In this document: one piece after another, positions 24,558 through 37,632 of the stretch
Layout: each line of letters starts with the position of its first letter
How positions within the stretch are numbered: position 1 is the stretch's first letter
Assembly: GCF_040712315.1 (NCBI RefSeq)
Contig: NC_134018.1
Span: forward strand, 6,659,001 to 6,723,000
DNA length: 64,000 nt
Source of the DNA: Castanea sativa
Taxonomy: Eukaryota; Streptophyta; Magnoliopsida; Fagales; Fagaceae
Direction of reading: 5' to 3'
Position numbers and translations under genes: made by a program
The notes under the pieces: model-generated
The model's database searches: none
What the model was told of the DNA's origin: nothing
What the model saw: the letters and a program-made list of their open reading frames with translations, nothing else

Positions 24558-25700
24558 GTGTTTACAGAAATTCAGGAGCTTCCATTCTCTATGTCTTAGG
24601 CATTTAGACTTTTACTTCCTCTAGAATCAACACCTTCTGTCTCTCTCCCTTTAACACTATGCTCATGATAATCACAAACGGGGATGCAATATTTCCACAC
24701 GCTGCATGTGCTTGCTGATCAAGTTTTAGCAATATATTCAGAAACCCTGTCTCTTTCTTGGTTTTTTAAGATAATATGCAATTGAATTTGCTGATCTATT
24801 CAAAATTATAAAAGAAGATAAATTTCCACTGACTGTGTGATAGTTTAAAAGTTGGCACTTGGTTTGGAGAATTTTTTGTTGCTTATACACTTGTCTGAAA
24901 CTATATATACCAATACAATATCCTTTGCTTCAGGAATTGCTACATAGGAGATTTGTTATTTGGACAGCACATGGTAATGTTAGGTGAAGAACAGCTGAAG
25001 GATTGTGAATTTCATACATCTTCCTTATTAAGATATTTCTGCTTACAAGGAAGTTGATCATATAGTGCTAACGGAGTTCCTTGATTTGAAGTATACATAT
25101 TCAGAGAGAGCAGTTTACAAGGTATTTTGTGTAAGGTTTGGGATTTCTTTTTTCTTTCTTCAGAACATAGGTTCCTTTCTTGGAATTTGGTTGAGCTGTA
25201 AAATCAGATTGCGGGATATATACTCAGGAAGAGTGGTTCCAATTAATGTATCGTGCATCTCTGGTGAGGAGCGCCAGCAGTAGTAGTATGTTAAAAAAAA
25301 ATAGAATATTAATTTTTTGAATTTTTTTCAATGCTGTAATGTCTGGCAAAGTTGCCAGCCCTTGTCCTTATATTTCTTCCTCTGTTCGGATTTGATTCTC
25401 TCAGTTTGTACGTGAGGTTCAGTTTGATTTACTAGTGTGAAACATTAGAGGGATACCCTTCTAGGTTCCCCATCAAATAAGCTACTGAATATTTTGATTT
25501 ATTTTTTTAATTGAACATTCACACAGAAGTTCACACTTATTTCTGAATGAAATGAATGTTTGATCACAATTCCTGTTTTATCATGGTGATATTTTGGAAC
25601 CCTGGACTGCATGTAAATTTACATTGTATGTTTATAGCTTTTGTAGTTGTATCTTTTATGGGTTTTCATCTGCTAATGGACTGTTCCTAATCTTTTGAGG
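23838..25700 (+). other. 3' flank of the RRM gene, partly 3' UTR
   Basis: Just after the stop, a block of about 66 bp (TTTAGAAGCAAAAA... through AACTTGAG) is tandemly repeated with drift (23848-23965). A TE-like scrap (CCATTGGAAACGCCAGGAGG, around 24130) and a (CT)n run (24519-24556) follow. Several frames of 60-90 codons here have no domain. How far the 3' UTR extends cannot be told from sequence alone. Confidence 0.4.
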
Positions 25701-25835
25701 CTACTGTGTGGTCATACTGACTCTTATCCTTACTTTCAAAGATTAGGATATGATTTGCTTTGCTTGGTCATTCATATCACTTTCATTTGAATTACCTTTC
25801 ATAAATGCCTCAAAGCAAATACAATACATGTGGTC

Positions 25836-25868
<33 letters not shown>

Positions 25869-28200
25869 GCACACACACATACACACACGTGAAGAGATTT
25901 TTGAGGAATGTGTTAACCATGCCAAATATGGTTCTGAAATTTATGACATTTATTATGAATCCTTTAAAAATGAATTCTGGGCCTCTTGGCCTCCCCTCCA
26001 CCTTTGGAACACAAAGTTAGGACAGCCAGCTTCAGAAATTTAGGGCCCTACTTTAGACAAATTCTGGAAACTTTGCTTGAATTGGGGAGTTCATTGTCCA
26101 TGCCTAATCTGGATTAGATTCGTTATAGTTGTCATGTAGGTCACCCTCCAATGTTTTCTGTTCTGCATATCTTGCATATACAATTATTCTTAGTCTATTT
26201 TCCCTCCCAAGAAGTCAAGAACCAAATAAGAATGTATTATTTTCTCTGACAGTTTTGATTCTGAACTAGTGTACACTGAATCCTTTCTTCTCCTAAACAA
26301 TTTTAATTAACAAATTACTGAATGCTGCATTTTGGCAAAATATTTCCATAAACATTGCTTCATTAACTTTAAGTTCAGATTAGCCCTATAGATATTTCTT
26401 CTGATTCTTCATTAATTTTTGGGGGGCTTTTGAATTGATTTAGTTTTACCAATAAAATGGCCAATTTTTAATGTAAGCAAGCCAGCCAGACTGTTAGTTG
26501 TGTTAAATATCTTTCCCGGGAACAGGCTATTTCAGTAGCCTTTCCTGTTTTACCAAGACTTTAAAGCTGTTATCATAAATGAATCCTCATGAAAAGTAGA
26601 GGCCACGCATTAACAATGAGCAGTTCCAACATCCAAATCATGCTGTTCATTTATAGTGGCCAGGAAAATGTCAGAAAGCTTTTTGAACAAATTGGGTGGA
26701 TTTAAGGAAAGGAAAGCGTTCACATGATGGATTTTTAGACAGCTGCTTGACTTATTTTGAATCAAGTTGTTCAAATTTTGGAAATCATGATGTCTAGAAG
26801 CATCAATCCCTTTTCCAATCCAAATGCTTAATTAGATTTTACTTGGACGAGGAAAGAAAGAAAAAAGATTAACAATACAAACTAATAAACCTTCTCTCCC
26901 TAAAGAAAAGAAAGAGTTTTCCCAAACAAAAGGGAAAAGTATGACAAAAATAATTATCTTGTGCACCATAAATATGCTTTTGCCAATTGTTTTGCCAACC
27001 TGTGATACAATAGAATCACTGGACATGTGCTTTTCTTTTCTTGAAGGTTATATGGGTTTAGTGGGCCCACTATTGACGGTTTTGATCACATGGATAATAG
27101 ACATGGGGGCCCATTGCACGCCCAACGGAGCTTGAATACTATTTCTGGGTTGATGCCAGAAAAGCACAACCTTGTAGTAGCATGATTAACTAAGCTTATC
27201 TCACCAAAATTCTTATAGTTTAATCTGCACCTTCTGTTTTTATTGTAAACGTTTAAGATTCAAATCCTTCTTCCCTAATTATTGAATTATCAACAAAAAA
27301 AAAAAAAAAAAACTAGGCTTATCTCCTAGGCTCATTTGGTAATTTCGTAAAAATAAAATCATTGTCTGCTAAAAATATAATAATAAGATCATTGTGATTT
27401 GCCCAACATGATTGAATCCAAGTCTATTACATTTTTTTCCTTCCACCAGAAACAAGTCTTATTATTTTGCCTTCTGAGCATCTATGAGTATTTCATAGTA
27501 TGAAAATTGTTCTATCTTTTTCCTTCATACTCGATGGAAGACAGTAAGAGGATCATTAGTCCATACATGACCACAGTCAAATTAAACAGTAAACAGGATG
27601 ATTGAGATTCCTTAAAGAGAGGGTAATTTGTCCCGCACACACATTTTCCCTTTTATTCTACTTTATAGGATTCCCTATTCCTTACAATGGGAAAAGAAGG
27701 GAAAAGAAAGAGTGGTATTTTCCAACATTGCAAAAGGTCAAAAAAAAGTAGGTATTTTAACTCCAGGCATTGTAAGCTATGATAGCTCAAATGTTTATAG
27801 AGGTGAGTTTTATCTGAACCCAAGTGTACACGAGCAGAACATTCAATAATGATCAACACTTAGATAAACTATCACAAAAAAATCATGTGGCTAAGATGTA
27901 GGTGATTATCAGTACTAATGCACCATCATGCATAGAATACGTGCAAGGTATAGACAGGAATACTTGTGTGAATGAATCATACCTTTAGAAGGAGGTTTCT
28001 CAAAGGAATGTCTTTACAAAGAAGTAGAGAATATAACATTAAACAAAATCAGTTTATGAGAACCTCAATCAAATCTGTCATGGACATCATTGTCAATATC
28101 ATAGACAAAAGGCACTCACAATTTCAGGCAATTCTGCCAAATAAAAGGTAACAAGGAATGCGTATTACTGTACCCCTTAATTAAACAACAGCTATAATCA
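25701..28200. other. Intergenic, no gene seen
   Basis: Holds a (CT)n-(CA)n compound microsatellite at about 25836-25886 and an A-run near 27295-27311. The 60-97-codon frames across the microsatellite and elsewhere are not supported by any motif. Confidence 0.6.
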
Positions 28201-28328
28201 ACACACCCAACTTTCAAAATAGCACTGAAATATATTGATAAAGAAAAGCTCTCCAGAAATCATGGTTTTCTAGTGTTCTACCAAACCAAACCAGTTTCTG
28301 TTACCTTGAAAGAGTTCTCACAGTAACA

Positions 28329-31300
28329 ATGGCATCAAACCAAAACTTCAGAGATCTTCAGTGGGTTCTGCATGCAATCAAATCTGAAACACTCAACCTT
28401 CATAACATCTCATTCTACCTTTCTCAACCAACTTCAGGTTGTTTCCAAGAAACAGAAAACTCTATAAATATAAACATTTCCAAGGACAGCCACCTATACT
28501 TCCTTCACCTCCTCACAGTATTAGGAACAGCCAAAAACATCCAATCATCTCTGAGAAACTTAGAGTTCCACCAGGTTGAATGGGAACTACAACAACTACT
28601 AAATCTTGGCGTGTTGCTTGAGAATAGCACAAATATTAAGCAACTCGTGTTTCGAAGAAACAGATTCAATACAGAATGTTTGTCAGAGTTTTCTGATGTT
28701 CTTAAGAGAAATAATGTGATCAAAGAGATCACATTTTCAGAATCTGCTATTGGCTATATTGGAGCTGGCATTCTTTCTTCTGCACTTAAGGTGAATGATA
28801 GCTTAGAAGAGTTGCAAATATGGGAAGACTCAATTGGGTCAAAAGGGGCAGAGGAGCTCTCAAAGATGATTGAAGGAAACTCAACACTGAAACTGTTGAC
28901 AATTTTTGACTCAAGTTCAATCACAGCAACCCCACTTATTTCTGCAGTTTTAGCAAGGAACAGGACTATGGAAGTTCATATTTGGAGTGGAGAAAATGGA
29001 GAAAAGATTTCAAAGGTTGTTGAGTTTTCACCTGAAAACAGCACACTTCGAATTTACAGACTAAACATTTCAGGTGCTTGTAGAGTTGCTTGTGCTCTTG
29101 GGTGTAACTCAACTGTCAAGTCACTTGACATGACTGGAGTACGGCTAAAATCCAAGTGGGCTAAGGAGTTTCGATGGGTTTTAGAACAGAATAAGAGTCT
29201 TAAAGAGGTAAAATTATCAAAAACTTGCCTCAAAGACAAGGGAGTTGTATACGTTGCAGCTGGACTCTTCAAGAACCAGAGTTTGGAAAGCCTGTATCTT
29301 GATGGAAACTGGTTCAGCGGAATAGGTGTGGAACATCTACTCTGCCCTTTGAGCAGGTTTTCTGCCCTGCAATACCAAGCCAACATTACTCTGAAGGCTG
29401 TAACTTTTGGAGGTGGGAGTACTAAAATTGGAAGGGATGGGCTTGCAGCCATTTTACAGATGCTGACAAGTAATGAAAGTGTGACCCGTCTAGGAATATA
29501 TGATGATGAGAGTTTGAGACCAGATGATATTGTCAAAATATTCAAGAGCTTGGAGAGGAATGCCACTTTGAGACACTTATCTCTACAGGGCTGCAAAGGG
29601 GTTCAAGGAGAGTTGGTACTTCAGACAATTACAGAGACATTACAGGTCAATCCTTGGATTGAAGACATTGATCTATCAAGGACACCGCTGCAAAATTCAG
29701 GAAAGACTGATGGAATTTATAAAAGATTGGGCCAGAATGGGAAGAGTGAACCAGAAATGGATTTGCTAAAGGACATGCCACTTACAGTGCCAAAAAGCTG
29801 TAGAGTTTTCTTCTGTGGGCAAGAATATGCAGGTAAGGGTGTTAAAAGATTCTGAGTTGCTTAATGAACTAAATTAACATCTATGCTCTTTTATAGAACT
29901 CAAGAAATTATACTGAAATAATTGCGCTTTTTGATTTGTATTTGCAGGTAAGACTACACTGTGTAACTCTATATTACAAAACTTCTCTTCTTCAAAGGTA
30001 CCATACCTGGACCAAGTTAGAACTTTTGTCAACCCAGTTGAACAAGCTATTAGAACAAATGGAATGAAGATAAGAACTTTCAAAGATGAGGACACAAAGA
30101 TTTCAATATGGAACCTTGCTGGTCAGCATGAGTTTTACTCCCTTCATGATCTCATGTTTCCAGGGCATGGGAGTGCATCATTCTTCTTGATCATATCCAG
30201 TTTATTCCGGAAGCCCAGCAACAGAGAACCAAAGACCCCAGCAGAAATAGAAGAAGACCTTCAGTATTGGCTCAGGTTCATAGTTTCGAACTCTAGAAGA
30301 GCAGTCCAACAATGTATGCTACCAAATGTAACTATAGTTCTCACACACTATGACAAAATCAATCAACCATCACAAAACTTTCAGGCTACTGTAAATTCAA
30401 TTCAGAGACTGCGAGACAAGTTCCAGCGGTTTGTTGACTTCTATCCAACTGTATTCACAATTGATGCAAGATCATCTGCATCAGTCAGTAAACTCACACA
30501 TCACCTTCGGAAGACAAGCAAGACAATTCTCCAAAGAGTCCCTCGGGTTTATCAACTTTGCAATGATCTGATACAAATTTTATCAGACTGGAGATTAGAG
30601 AACTTCAATAAGCCAGCAATGAAGTTGAAAGAGTTCAGTGAGCTATGCCAAGTTAAGGTTCCACCATTAAGAATTCGATCAAGACATGATAATAAAGAGA
30701 AGGTGGAAATGAGAAGGCGGGCTGTTGCTACTTGTCTTCATAATATAGGTGAGGTCATTTATTTCGATGATCCGGGGTTTCTAATCTTAGATTGTGAATG
30801 GTTTTGCGGTGAAGTACTTGGCCAACTAATAAGATTAGATGTTAGAAGGCAAAGCTCCACAGGGAATAATGGATTCATTAGTAGGAAAGAATTGGAAAGG
30901 ATTCTAAGAGGAAGTTTACAAAGCCAGATTCCTGGAATGGGTTCAAAGGTATTTGAGAACTTAGATGCAAGTGACCTTGTGAGGATGATGCTGAAACTTG
31001 AACTCTGCTATGAACAAGATCCATCAAACCCAAATTCCCTATTATTGATCCCTTCGATTCTGGAAGAAGGCAGAGGAAAGCCACAAAGATGGCAGTTAAG
31101 CACACCTGACTGCCTTTATGCAGGAAGGCATCTTGAGTGTGATGATTCAAGCCACATGTTTCTCACTCCAGGTTTCTTTCCTCGTTTGCAGGCAAGAATA
31201 TCAATCCCCATCTCCGCCATTCTTATTTTTCTTTATTTTGTTCTTTTTTTTTTAGCTTTATCTTTTTAATTTATATGCTCCTGTCTTGTTTAACTCCTGT

Positions 31301-33287
31301 AAACACATTATGCATGAAATCATTGGTTCTGAGCTTTAGAGAGCACAGAGAATACAATGCTATAGACATAAAGAAAACTGAACTTTTCTTTTTGTGATGA
31401 CTTTATTAGGAGTCCACTTCTATGTCACTTTAGGATAAGTTCATATGTAGATTGCTCTAAAGTAAGACACTAAAGTAAATAAGGATAAATTTTAGATAAT
31501 AGCAAAGCATCAATTGAATTTTGCTTTTAGTTTGATCCCTTTTCTCTTTAGTATATAATCAGATGGCTATTCTAATTTAAACATTTCCAGTTTTTGTTGT
31601 ATAAGTTAATCCATGCCACATATAACCAGGCGTATATTGTCTAGTAGATATATTCTTCTTAAAGCAATAATCAGATGTGAATTTAATTGGTGCTTAATCG
31701 CATTTGCAATTGAATATATGTTTATATCAGCATTGTCAAATTTGTAGCCAACCGTGAGACAATCACAACTGAGCACTGTAGGTAGTAGTACCATGAGACT
31801 ATCAGATTCTAATTCTTATGACGCAATGTGATAAAAATTCCCTACAATCTTTTCTTGGATCTATTTTCTAATTGAACTTTATTTGTATAAAAACCCAGGT
31901 GCATCTCCACAACAGAATTATAGGGTTACATAACCAACACGGAGCAACTTACAGTCTTGAGAAGTACCTCATCTCAATAAACATCAATGGAATCTATATC
32001 AGAATAGAGCTTGGAGGACAGTTGGGTTACTACATTGATGTCCTCGCTTGCTCAACCAAGAACCTGACAGAAACCCTTAGACTCATCCAGCAGCTCATAA
32101 TCCCAGCAATCCACAGCCTCTGCAATGGGATCACCTTGATTGAAAATGTCTTGCGGCCAGAATGTGTGCAAAACCTGACACCCCCAAGATATAGGAAAAC
32201 CCAACTTGTGTCTCTGCAACAATTGAAACAGGCACTGCTCTCAGTTTCTGCAGAGAGTATGTATGATTATCAACACACCTGGAGTCCAGTATTGGATTCT
32301 GGCAGACCTATTCTAAGATCTGGGTTTGATCTTGCCAGAGACCTACTATCAGATGATGACTTTCGGGAAGTACTGCATCGAAGATATCATGACCTGTACA
32401 ACCTTGCTGTGGAATTGCAAGTCCCACCTGAGAACAACTCAGATGGACCAGATCAGTCTTTATCCACAAGTAATGAACCCGACAAAGTTGATCCAACTTT
32501 TGGTGGTATTGCAAAGGGTGTGGAAGCAGTTCTGCAGAGACTGAAGATCATTGAACAAGAAATCAGAGATTTGAAACAGGAGATCCAAGGGCTGAGATAT
32601 TATGAACACAGACTCCTCATCGAGCTTCATCGCAAAGTGAACTACCTAGTGAACTACAATGTCCAACTTGAAGAGAGGAAAGTACCCAACATGTTCTTTT
32701 TTGTTAGAACAGAAAACTACACAAGGAGATTGGTCACAAACATGATATCTGGGATGAATGCACTCCGGCTTCACATGCTCTGTGAGTACCGGCAAGAAAT
32801 GCATGTTGTTGAAGATCAGATGGGCTGTGAAATGATGCAAATTGATAACAGGGCTGTTCAAAGTTTGGCTCCATACATGAAGAAGTTTATGAAATTGTTA
32901 ACATTTGCTCTTAAGATAGGAGCTCATCTAGCAGCCGGGATGGGAGAAATGATACCCGATTTGAGCAGGGAAGTTGCCCACCTAGCCGGCTCTTCCCTTA
33001 TTTATGGGGCAGGAGGAGCAGTTGCTGCAGGTGCTGTGGGGGCTGCAGCTATGGGACGGAGCAGAAATAGGGCTGTAGAAGGCTCGAGGGATATTCAGCA
33101 AGATCTAAAAACAGCACAGCAATGGGTCGTGGATTTTCTGAGGCAACGGAGGTGCTCAAGTGGAAAGGATATTGCAGAAAAGTTTGGATTATTTAGAGTG
33201 AGATACAGAGACAATGGCCAGATTGCATGGATCTGTAGGAGGCATATGAGCATCAGAGCAAATGAAATAATTGAAGTGCCTATATGA
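28329..33287 (+). CDS. TRN1: TORNADO1-like LRR-Roc-COR protein
   Basis: Three exons (28329-29832, 29948-31191, 31899-33287) join in frame to 1378 residues, close to the roughly 1380 of Arabidopsis TORNADO1. Residues ~100-480 are ribonuclease-inhibitor-type LRRs (e.g. LKEVKLSKTCLKDKG, LESLYLDGNWFSGIG). The Roc GTPase domain has a P-loop GQEYAGKT (497-504), a switch-like NLAGQHEF (557-564) in place of DxxGQ, and THYDK (634-638) at the base-specificity site. A COR-like region follows. A coiled coil lies near 1127-1180 and a small Ala/Gly-rich hydrophobic stretch near 1284-1303. TRN1 is needed for leaf symmetry, vein patterning and auxin distribution in Arabidopsis. Intron 1 (115 bp) splits the P-loop glycine codon. 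Intron 2 (707 bp) has a GC donor. The ATG at 28329 opens the family's conserved N-terminus; no clear TATA box was seen. Identification is by motif order and length, from memory of the family. Confidence 0.93.
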
Positions 33288-34029
33288 AATTCATAAGATT
33301 GGGAAATAGAATTGCTTATTTTTCTTTATTATTATCTATCTTGTTCTCTTTTCAATGTCAGATTGTAGAAGTGCTTCAACGCATTTTAATGCTTATGGAT
33401 CTTGGTTTGCAGTAGTTAACTTTCACATTTGGAATCTTGTTAACGCCATTTGAAGATAACACAATATTCTGTTTCTTGATACATACATAGATAGATGTCT
33501 TAAAGCGAAAATCAATAAAGCTGGTCCAAAATTATTAACCAGCCAGTCAAACTGGAAGATGAAAATAAGAATGAATGAAGTCCATTGGATTATGAGTTTA
33601 ATCATGCTAAATTTCCGAAAGCAAAATCATAGATGCTTTAGCAAAATCATAGATGCTTTGGCCTAATCAACTTTTAGATTTGAATCCCCATGTGAGTGTG
33701 GGGCCAAAACATCACTTATGATTATACACATCATTGGCCTATTGTTAGATAGAATTTGATTTCATAATTATTGGTAGTTGAAAACAAAAGTTGCTAAAAG
33801 AGAACAAATCATAAAACGGAAATAGTTCATATATACTAATAGCAGTTGCAATAGAAGAAAAGCTTATAACCGGTACAAGTCATGATTTGTGTCATCTAAA
33901 ACATCTCAACATACAAAGGAAGACACCACACTACATAACACATTATTACACCTTCACTACTAGTATTAGTCCTTCATTCTAAATCTAAAGTCACCTGTCT
34001 GTCTTCCTCTGAACTAGTGAAACCAAAGC
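33288..34029. other. Spacer between convergent TRN1 and C2 genes
   Basis: Holds the 3' UTRs of both convergent genes. A 20-bp unit (AGCAAAATCATAGATGCTTT) is tandemly duplicated near 33619-33660. No further gene. Confidence 0.6.
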
Positions 34030-35325
34030 TCAGAAGAAAGCCCTACTTCCATAAAACACACGGGAACCAGTATTCTTTGATGCCTGTAATTTCTGATCAG
34101 AGCTTGAATTTCCTGAATTGGTTGATCCATTGTCCATGTCCAATGGTAGCTTCATTTTTGCCAATGACTCAGTAAACTGCTGCATGCTTTTCATATACAT
34201 GTCCACTATATCCTGCTGCACAACATTTTGTTCTGGCTCAATGTTCACTGTGACAACAGGTTTGTTTACTGCATCACTTGGCTCCCCACCAGAGGAATCA
34301 GTATCACCATCCTTAACATCCACAGCACTCTCTTTTGGAGCTGAAACATGTTCCTTACTAGCAGATTTTGATGCTGCTTGAGCATCAGAAGACTCTGAGC
34401 TTGCAGGGACTGAAGGAGACGAAACCCCATTAGTTGACACACTGCTCGGTGGAGAATCAGGCTTTGGACATTGGATGGACTCAACTGTACCAGTTGAGAA
34501 GCTTTCCACAACATGACCACCCACTTCTGAACTAAGTTGGTTTTCAGTATCAGAAGTGGTCAAGCTCTCAGAGCTCTGAGAGTCCAAACTGTTACATGGT
34601 AACGCAAAATACTCAGAAACCATCAACTGGTCTTCATTTGCAATCTTAGGATCTGGGAATTCAATTTTATCAAAATCACTTTGGATTGACTCAGATATTT
34701 CTGTATCCTCCACAGTTGCATCCCTGGCCAAAGTATTTGGCATTGCAGGAATAGCCATTACTTCTGGTGAAGCTCCATTATATGAGAGAGACAATTGGAC
34801 AAACCCAGCTGGGGAATGGAACAGATCAGTTGAAGATAGAGAGAACTCTTTCTCCAACTTGCCATTCTTCATAAGGACTTCAGACAATGGAACCAAAGCA
34901 AACCCCAGTAACTGATCTTCCAGATAATTCCTCACCCTGCTCAACATCCATATCTCACATTTGAGTGAGGAATCAACAGTCCTAACATTGAGACGAACAT
35001 TGTCGTTGAAGACCGGATTCCTCCCACCACCATTGATGGTTTTGGTGGAGACTGTGTCTTCAGGATCACTAGTCAGGCAAAGTTTAGCATAAACATCTTG
35101 CTTGTGGTATATGCATATGTTATGGATGTCCCTAGCCTGATGTACATAAACTTCAAGAACACCAAGGAAGTCCTCTACGTTATACACTGCAGTTTCCTTG
35201 CTGTTGACCTCAATACCCTTGGAAAAGGAGTCAGAGTTCCTTACAAAGTAGTCTGATTTCTGCTTCTCAGGCTCAGCGACAAGGGAGCTCTTGAATGGTG
35301 ACACAACAGATTGTGGTGAGTCCAT
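34030..35325 (-). CDS. C2-domain protein (CaLB-like family)
   Basis: A single coding exon on the - strand gives 431 residues from MDSPQSVVSP. The frame also contains an ATG 11 codons upstream (35358), but that one lies in the leader intron (acceptor TTTGCCAG ending at 35347), so the start at 35325 is preferred. Residues ~50-190 form a C2 domain: FLGVLEVYVHQARDIHN, QDVYAKLCL, NGGGRNPVFNDNVRLNV and DQLLGFALVPLSEVL. The rest (about 200-431) is Ser/Glu-rich and likely disordered, with a short amphipathic segment near the C-terminus (DMYMKSMQQFTESLAKMKLP). Proteins of this kind bind membrane lipids or partner proteins. Some calcium-coordinating acidic positions appear replaced (IYHKQ in loop 1), so calcium dependence is doubtful. 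The gene looks intact. Exact subfamily not assigned. Confidence 0.88.
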   Translation of the reverse strand: MDSPQSVVSPFKSSLVAEPEKQKSDYFVRNSDSFSKGIEVNSKETAVYNVEDFLGVLEVYVHQARDIHNICIYHKQDVYAKLCLTSDPEDTVSTKTINGGGRNPVFNDNVRLNVRTVDSSLKCEIWMLSRVRNYLEDQLLGFALVPLSEVLMKNGKLEKEFSLSSTDLFHSPAGFVQLSLSYNGASPEVMAIPAMPNTLARDATVEDTEISESIQSDFDKIEFPDPKIANEDQLMVSEYFALPCNSLDSQSSESLTTSDTENQLSSEVGGHVVESFSTGTVESIQCPKPDSPPSSVSTNGVSSPSVPASSESSDAQAASKSASKEHVSAPKESAVDVKDGDTDSSGGEPSDAVNKPVVTVNIEPEQNVVQQDIVDMYMKSMQQFTESLAKMKLPLDMDNGSTNSGNSSSDQKLQASKNTGSRVFYGSRAFF

Positions 35326-36640
35326 AATAACACCCAGAAGTGAAACCTGGCAAAGCACAACAAATCTATTTGAAGAAAATCAAATGAAACTCAAATATAA
35401 CTCAAAATTAGAAAATTTCTACTCTATGTAATCAGTCCCAAAGACACAAAGCTGAAATACAAACCTCTTACAAGTCAAAACCAAAAAACCCAAAGTAGAA
35501 CTTAAATAGAAACTCCAGGTCAAAAAAAAACTCAGGACTTAAGATCCAAAATCATAGCCAAATTTTGAAACGAACTGTTGCTTAAAAGTTAAAACACAGA
35601 ATCAGCACAGAGAATCAAACAAATTGAAGGCCCAGACTAAGCTAATTTAGCAAAATTCAGAAGCTAAATTTTCAAAAAAGGACCTTTTTTAACTTGACCA
35701 AAAACAAAAACCTAGCTTGAGCTGAGAAGAAGAGAAAAATTCTCAAATTCCAGAAACCAAAGAACACACAACTTCAAAGCTGAGGGCCAAACCTTAAATT
35801 AGACGAAAGCCAGTTCTGTGAGACAGCCGCAAAACCAGAACCAAGCCAGAGCTGGAAATTAAGTAATTAACACTAAACTCTCATAAATCAACAACCAAGA
35901 AACCCCAGAAATGAAACTTCCAAACCAAGTACTACTTGTAAACCCAAAAACCTACAAAAGCACAAACTAGCTTAAAGCTGAAATGAACCAAAATTAGCAA
36001 AACCCAGAAGCCAAAACCCCTAAAAACTGTGACTTTCTATTTCAGTGAGCTACTTCAGAAACAAGACCCCCAAACTTATAAACAAACATTGACTCATCAA
36101 CAGTGATCCTCGGATATGAACATATTCCAATAAAGCTACTAACTTTATCCTACAAAGAAAAACACTATTAGTCTATTACCGGAATCCAAGGGAGTAAAAC
36201 AAGGAAAGCAAAAAAAAAAAAAAATAATAAAGAAAGAAAAGCACAGTGACCCAGATCGTGTCACAAAATTCTAAAACGAAAAGTCCACTTAAAACTCTTA
36301 CTACTTCAAAGCCATCAACACCACAAGGAATACCAAAAAAGAAAAAAAAAAATTATTTTCTTTTTCTCTGAGATATGGGTATGTCTTATCCTTTACCTTT
36401 GGCTCCAAAAGTCAAACTGGTTTTTCTCACTGTGTGGCTCTCCAATCCAAGATCGGTTAAAGACCCAGTTCGTGAATCGAGGTGGTGGTGGTGTTTGGGA
36501 GCTAATCAAAGCTGTGAACTTTTTTTTCTTTGTTTTTTCTTGGTTTTTTAAATTTTTCTTTGCAGAAAATAGAGGCGTGTGAACTGTGAACTCTGAACTG
36601 AGAAACAGAACAAAATCTATAATAATACTCTGAGAATTTT
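35326..36640 (-). promoter_or_regulatory. 5' UTR with 1.05-kb intron and promoter region of the C2 gene
   Basis: On the - strand a leader exon ends ...GCCAAAG at 36397 with donor GTAAAG at 36396. The acceptor TTTGCCAG ends at 35347, leaving 21 leader bases before the ATG at 35325. The intron would be 1050 bp, has no long frame and is A/T-rich. Leader introns of this size are common in plants and often raise expression. The transcription start is probably near 36600; no unambiguous TATA box. Confidence 0.6.
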
Positions 36641-37588
36641 AGGTGAGTGTGCTATAAAAGCTTTGTCGGAAGCGTTTCAATAAGCAGTAGAATTGATGGT
36701 ATGTGTTGGAGTATTTTTTTTGGTTTGTTTGTTTTTGTGTCCTATAAAAAAATAAGACTATTTATGGGATATTTATGTGTGTGGCTTAGGGGATAGTTTT
36801 GTAATGCTTTATATTTAATTATTGGGATTAGCGAGAGTGTCAGAGAGAGAGGATGGGTTTTGCAGATACACCGCCCCACGCGTTGGCATAAGGCGGACCA
36901 ATGAGAGAAGAGATGAGTGCGGTTTGTAGGTGGGACATCAAACAATGGGTCACACACACTGTACCAACTGTGCAGTTTGTCATATTCCCAACAGGGCCTT
37001 CTTTTTCAGATTGTGTTTGGGCTTTGCAATCATATCATCATGTCATCTCTATTTCTTTTCACATTCTTTATATCCATTTCAATCAGACCATTTTAGCTTC
37101 TTCTCTCTCTTTTTTTCTTTTTTTAATTTGGATAAAATTATAGTATCACTTGAGGTTTGTGCTAACGTTTGAGGTCTGTGTTGATGGTCTAAATTTTTTT
37201 TTTTTTTTTTTAATTGTGCAATTTGGCTCGTAAACTCCGCCCAGTTTGAAATTGATTGTTTGAATGTGTTTAATATACAATTTTAAATTTATATTTTTAT
37301 ATTTTAAATAATTTTATATTTTTTTTACATAATTTTTTACTCACATAAATTTTAAAAAATTACAAAAATTTTATCTTAAACTACTCTACTAAACACTTCT
37401 TTAGTCTTTTTTTTCTTTTTCTTTTTTGATCACCAACATAGTAATTAAGAATTAAATTGGTTAATTTTGAAAAATTTTAAACTTGATTGGTTTTAACTTA
37501 AACGCAAGAATATTAATTGTATTTTATTCTTTTTAATTTTTGAATCTTGTAAACAGATGTCTTTAGGGCATTTGTTAGTGAGCTAATT

Positions 37589-37632
<44 letters not shown>

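Noticed and set aside
28505..29596. Antisense frames of 75-180 codons opposite TORNADO1 exon 1
   Set aside because: Shadows of the real coding strand, with no independent motif.
35326..35358. Upstream in-frame ATG as the C2 protein start
   Set aside because: It lies at or before the leader intron acceptor (ending 35347), so it would be spliced out. The next ATG opens the conserved-looking N-terminus.
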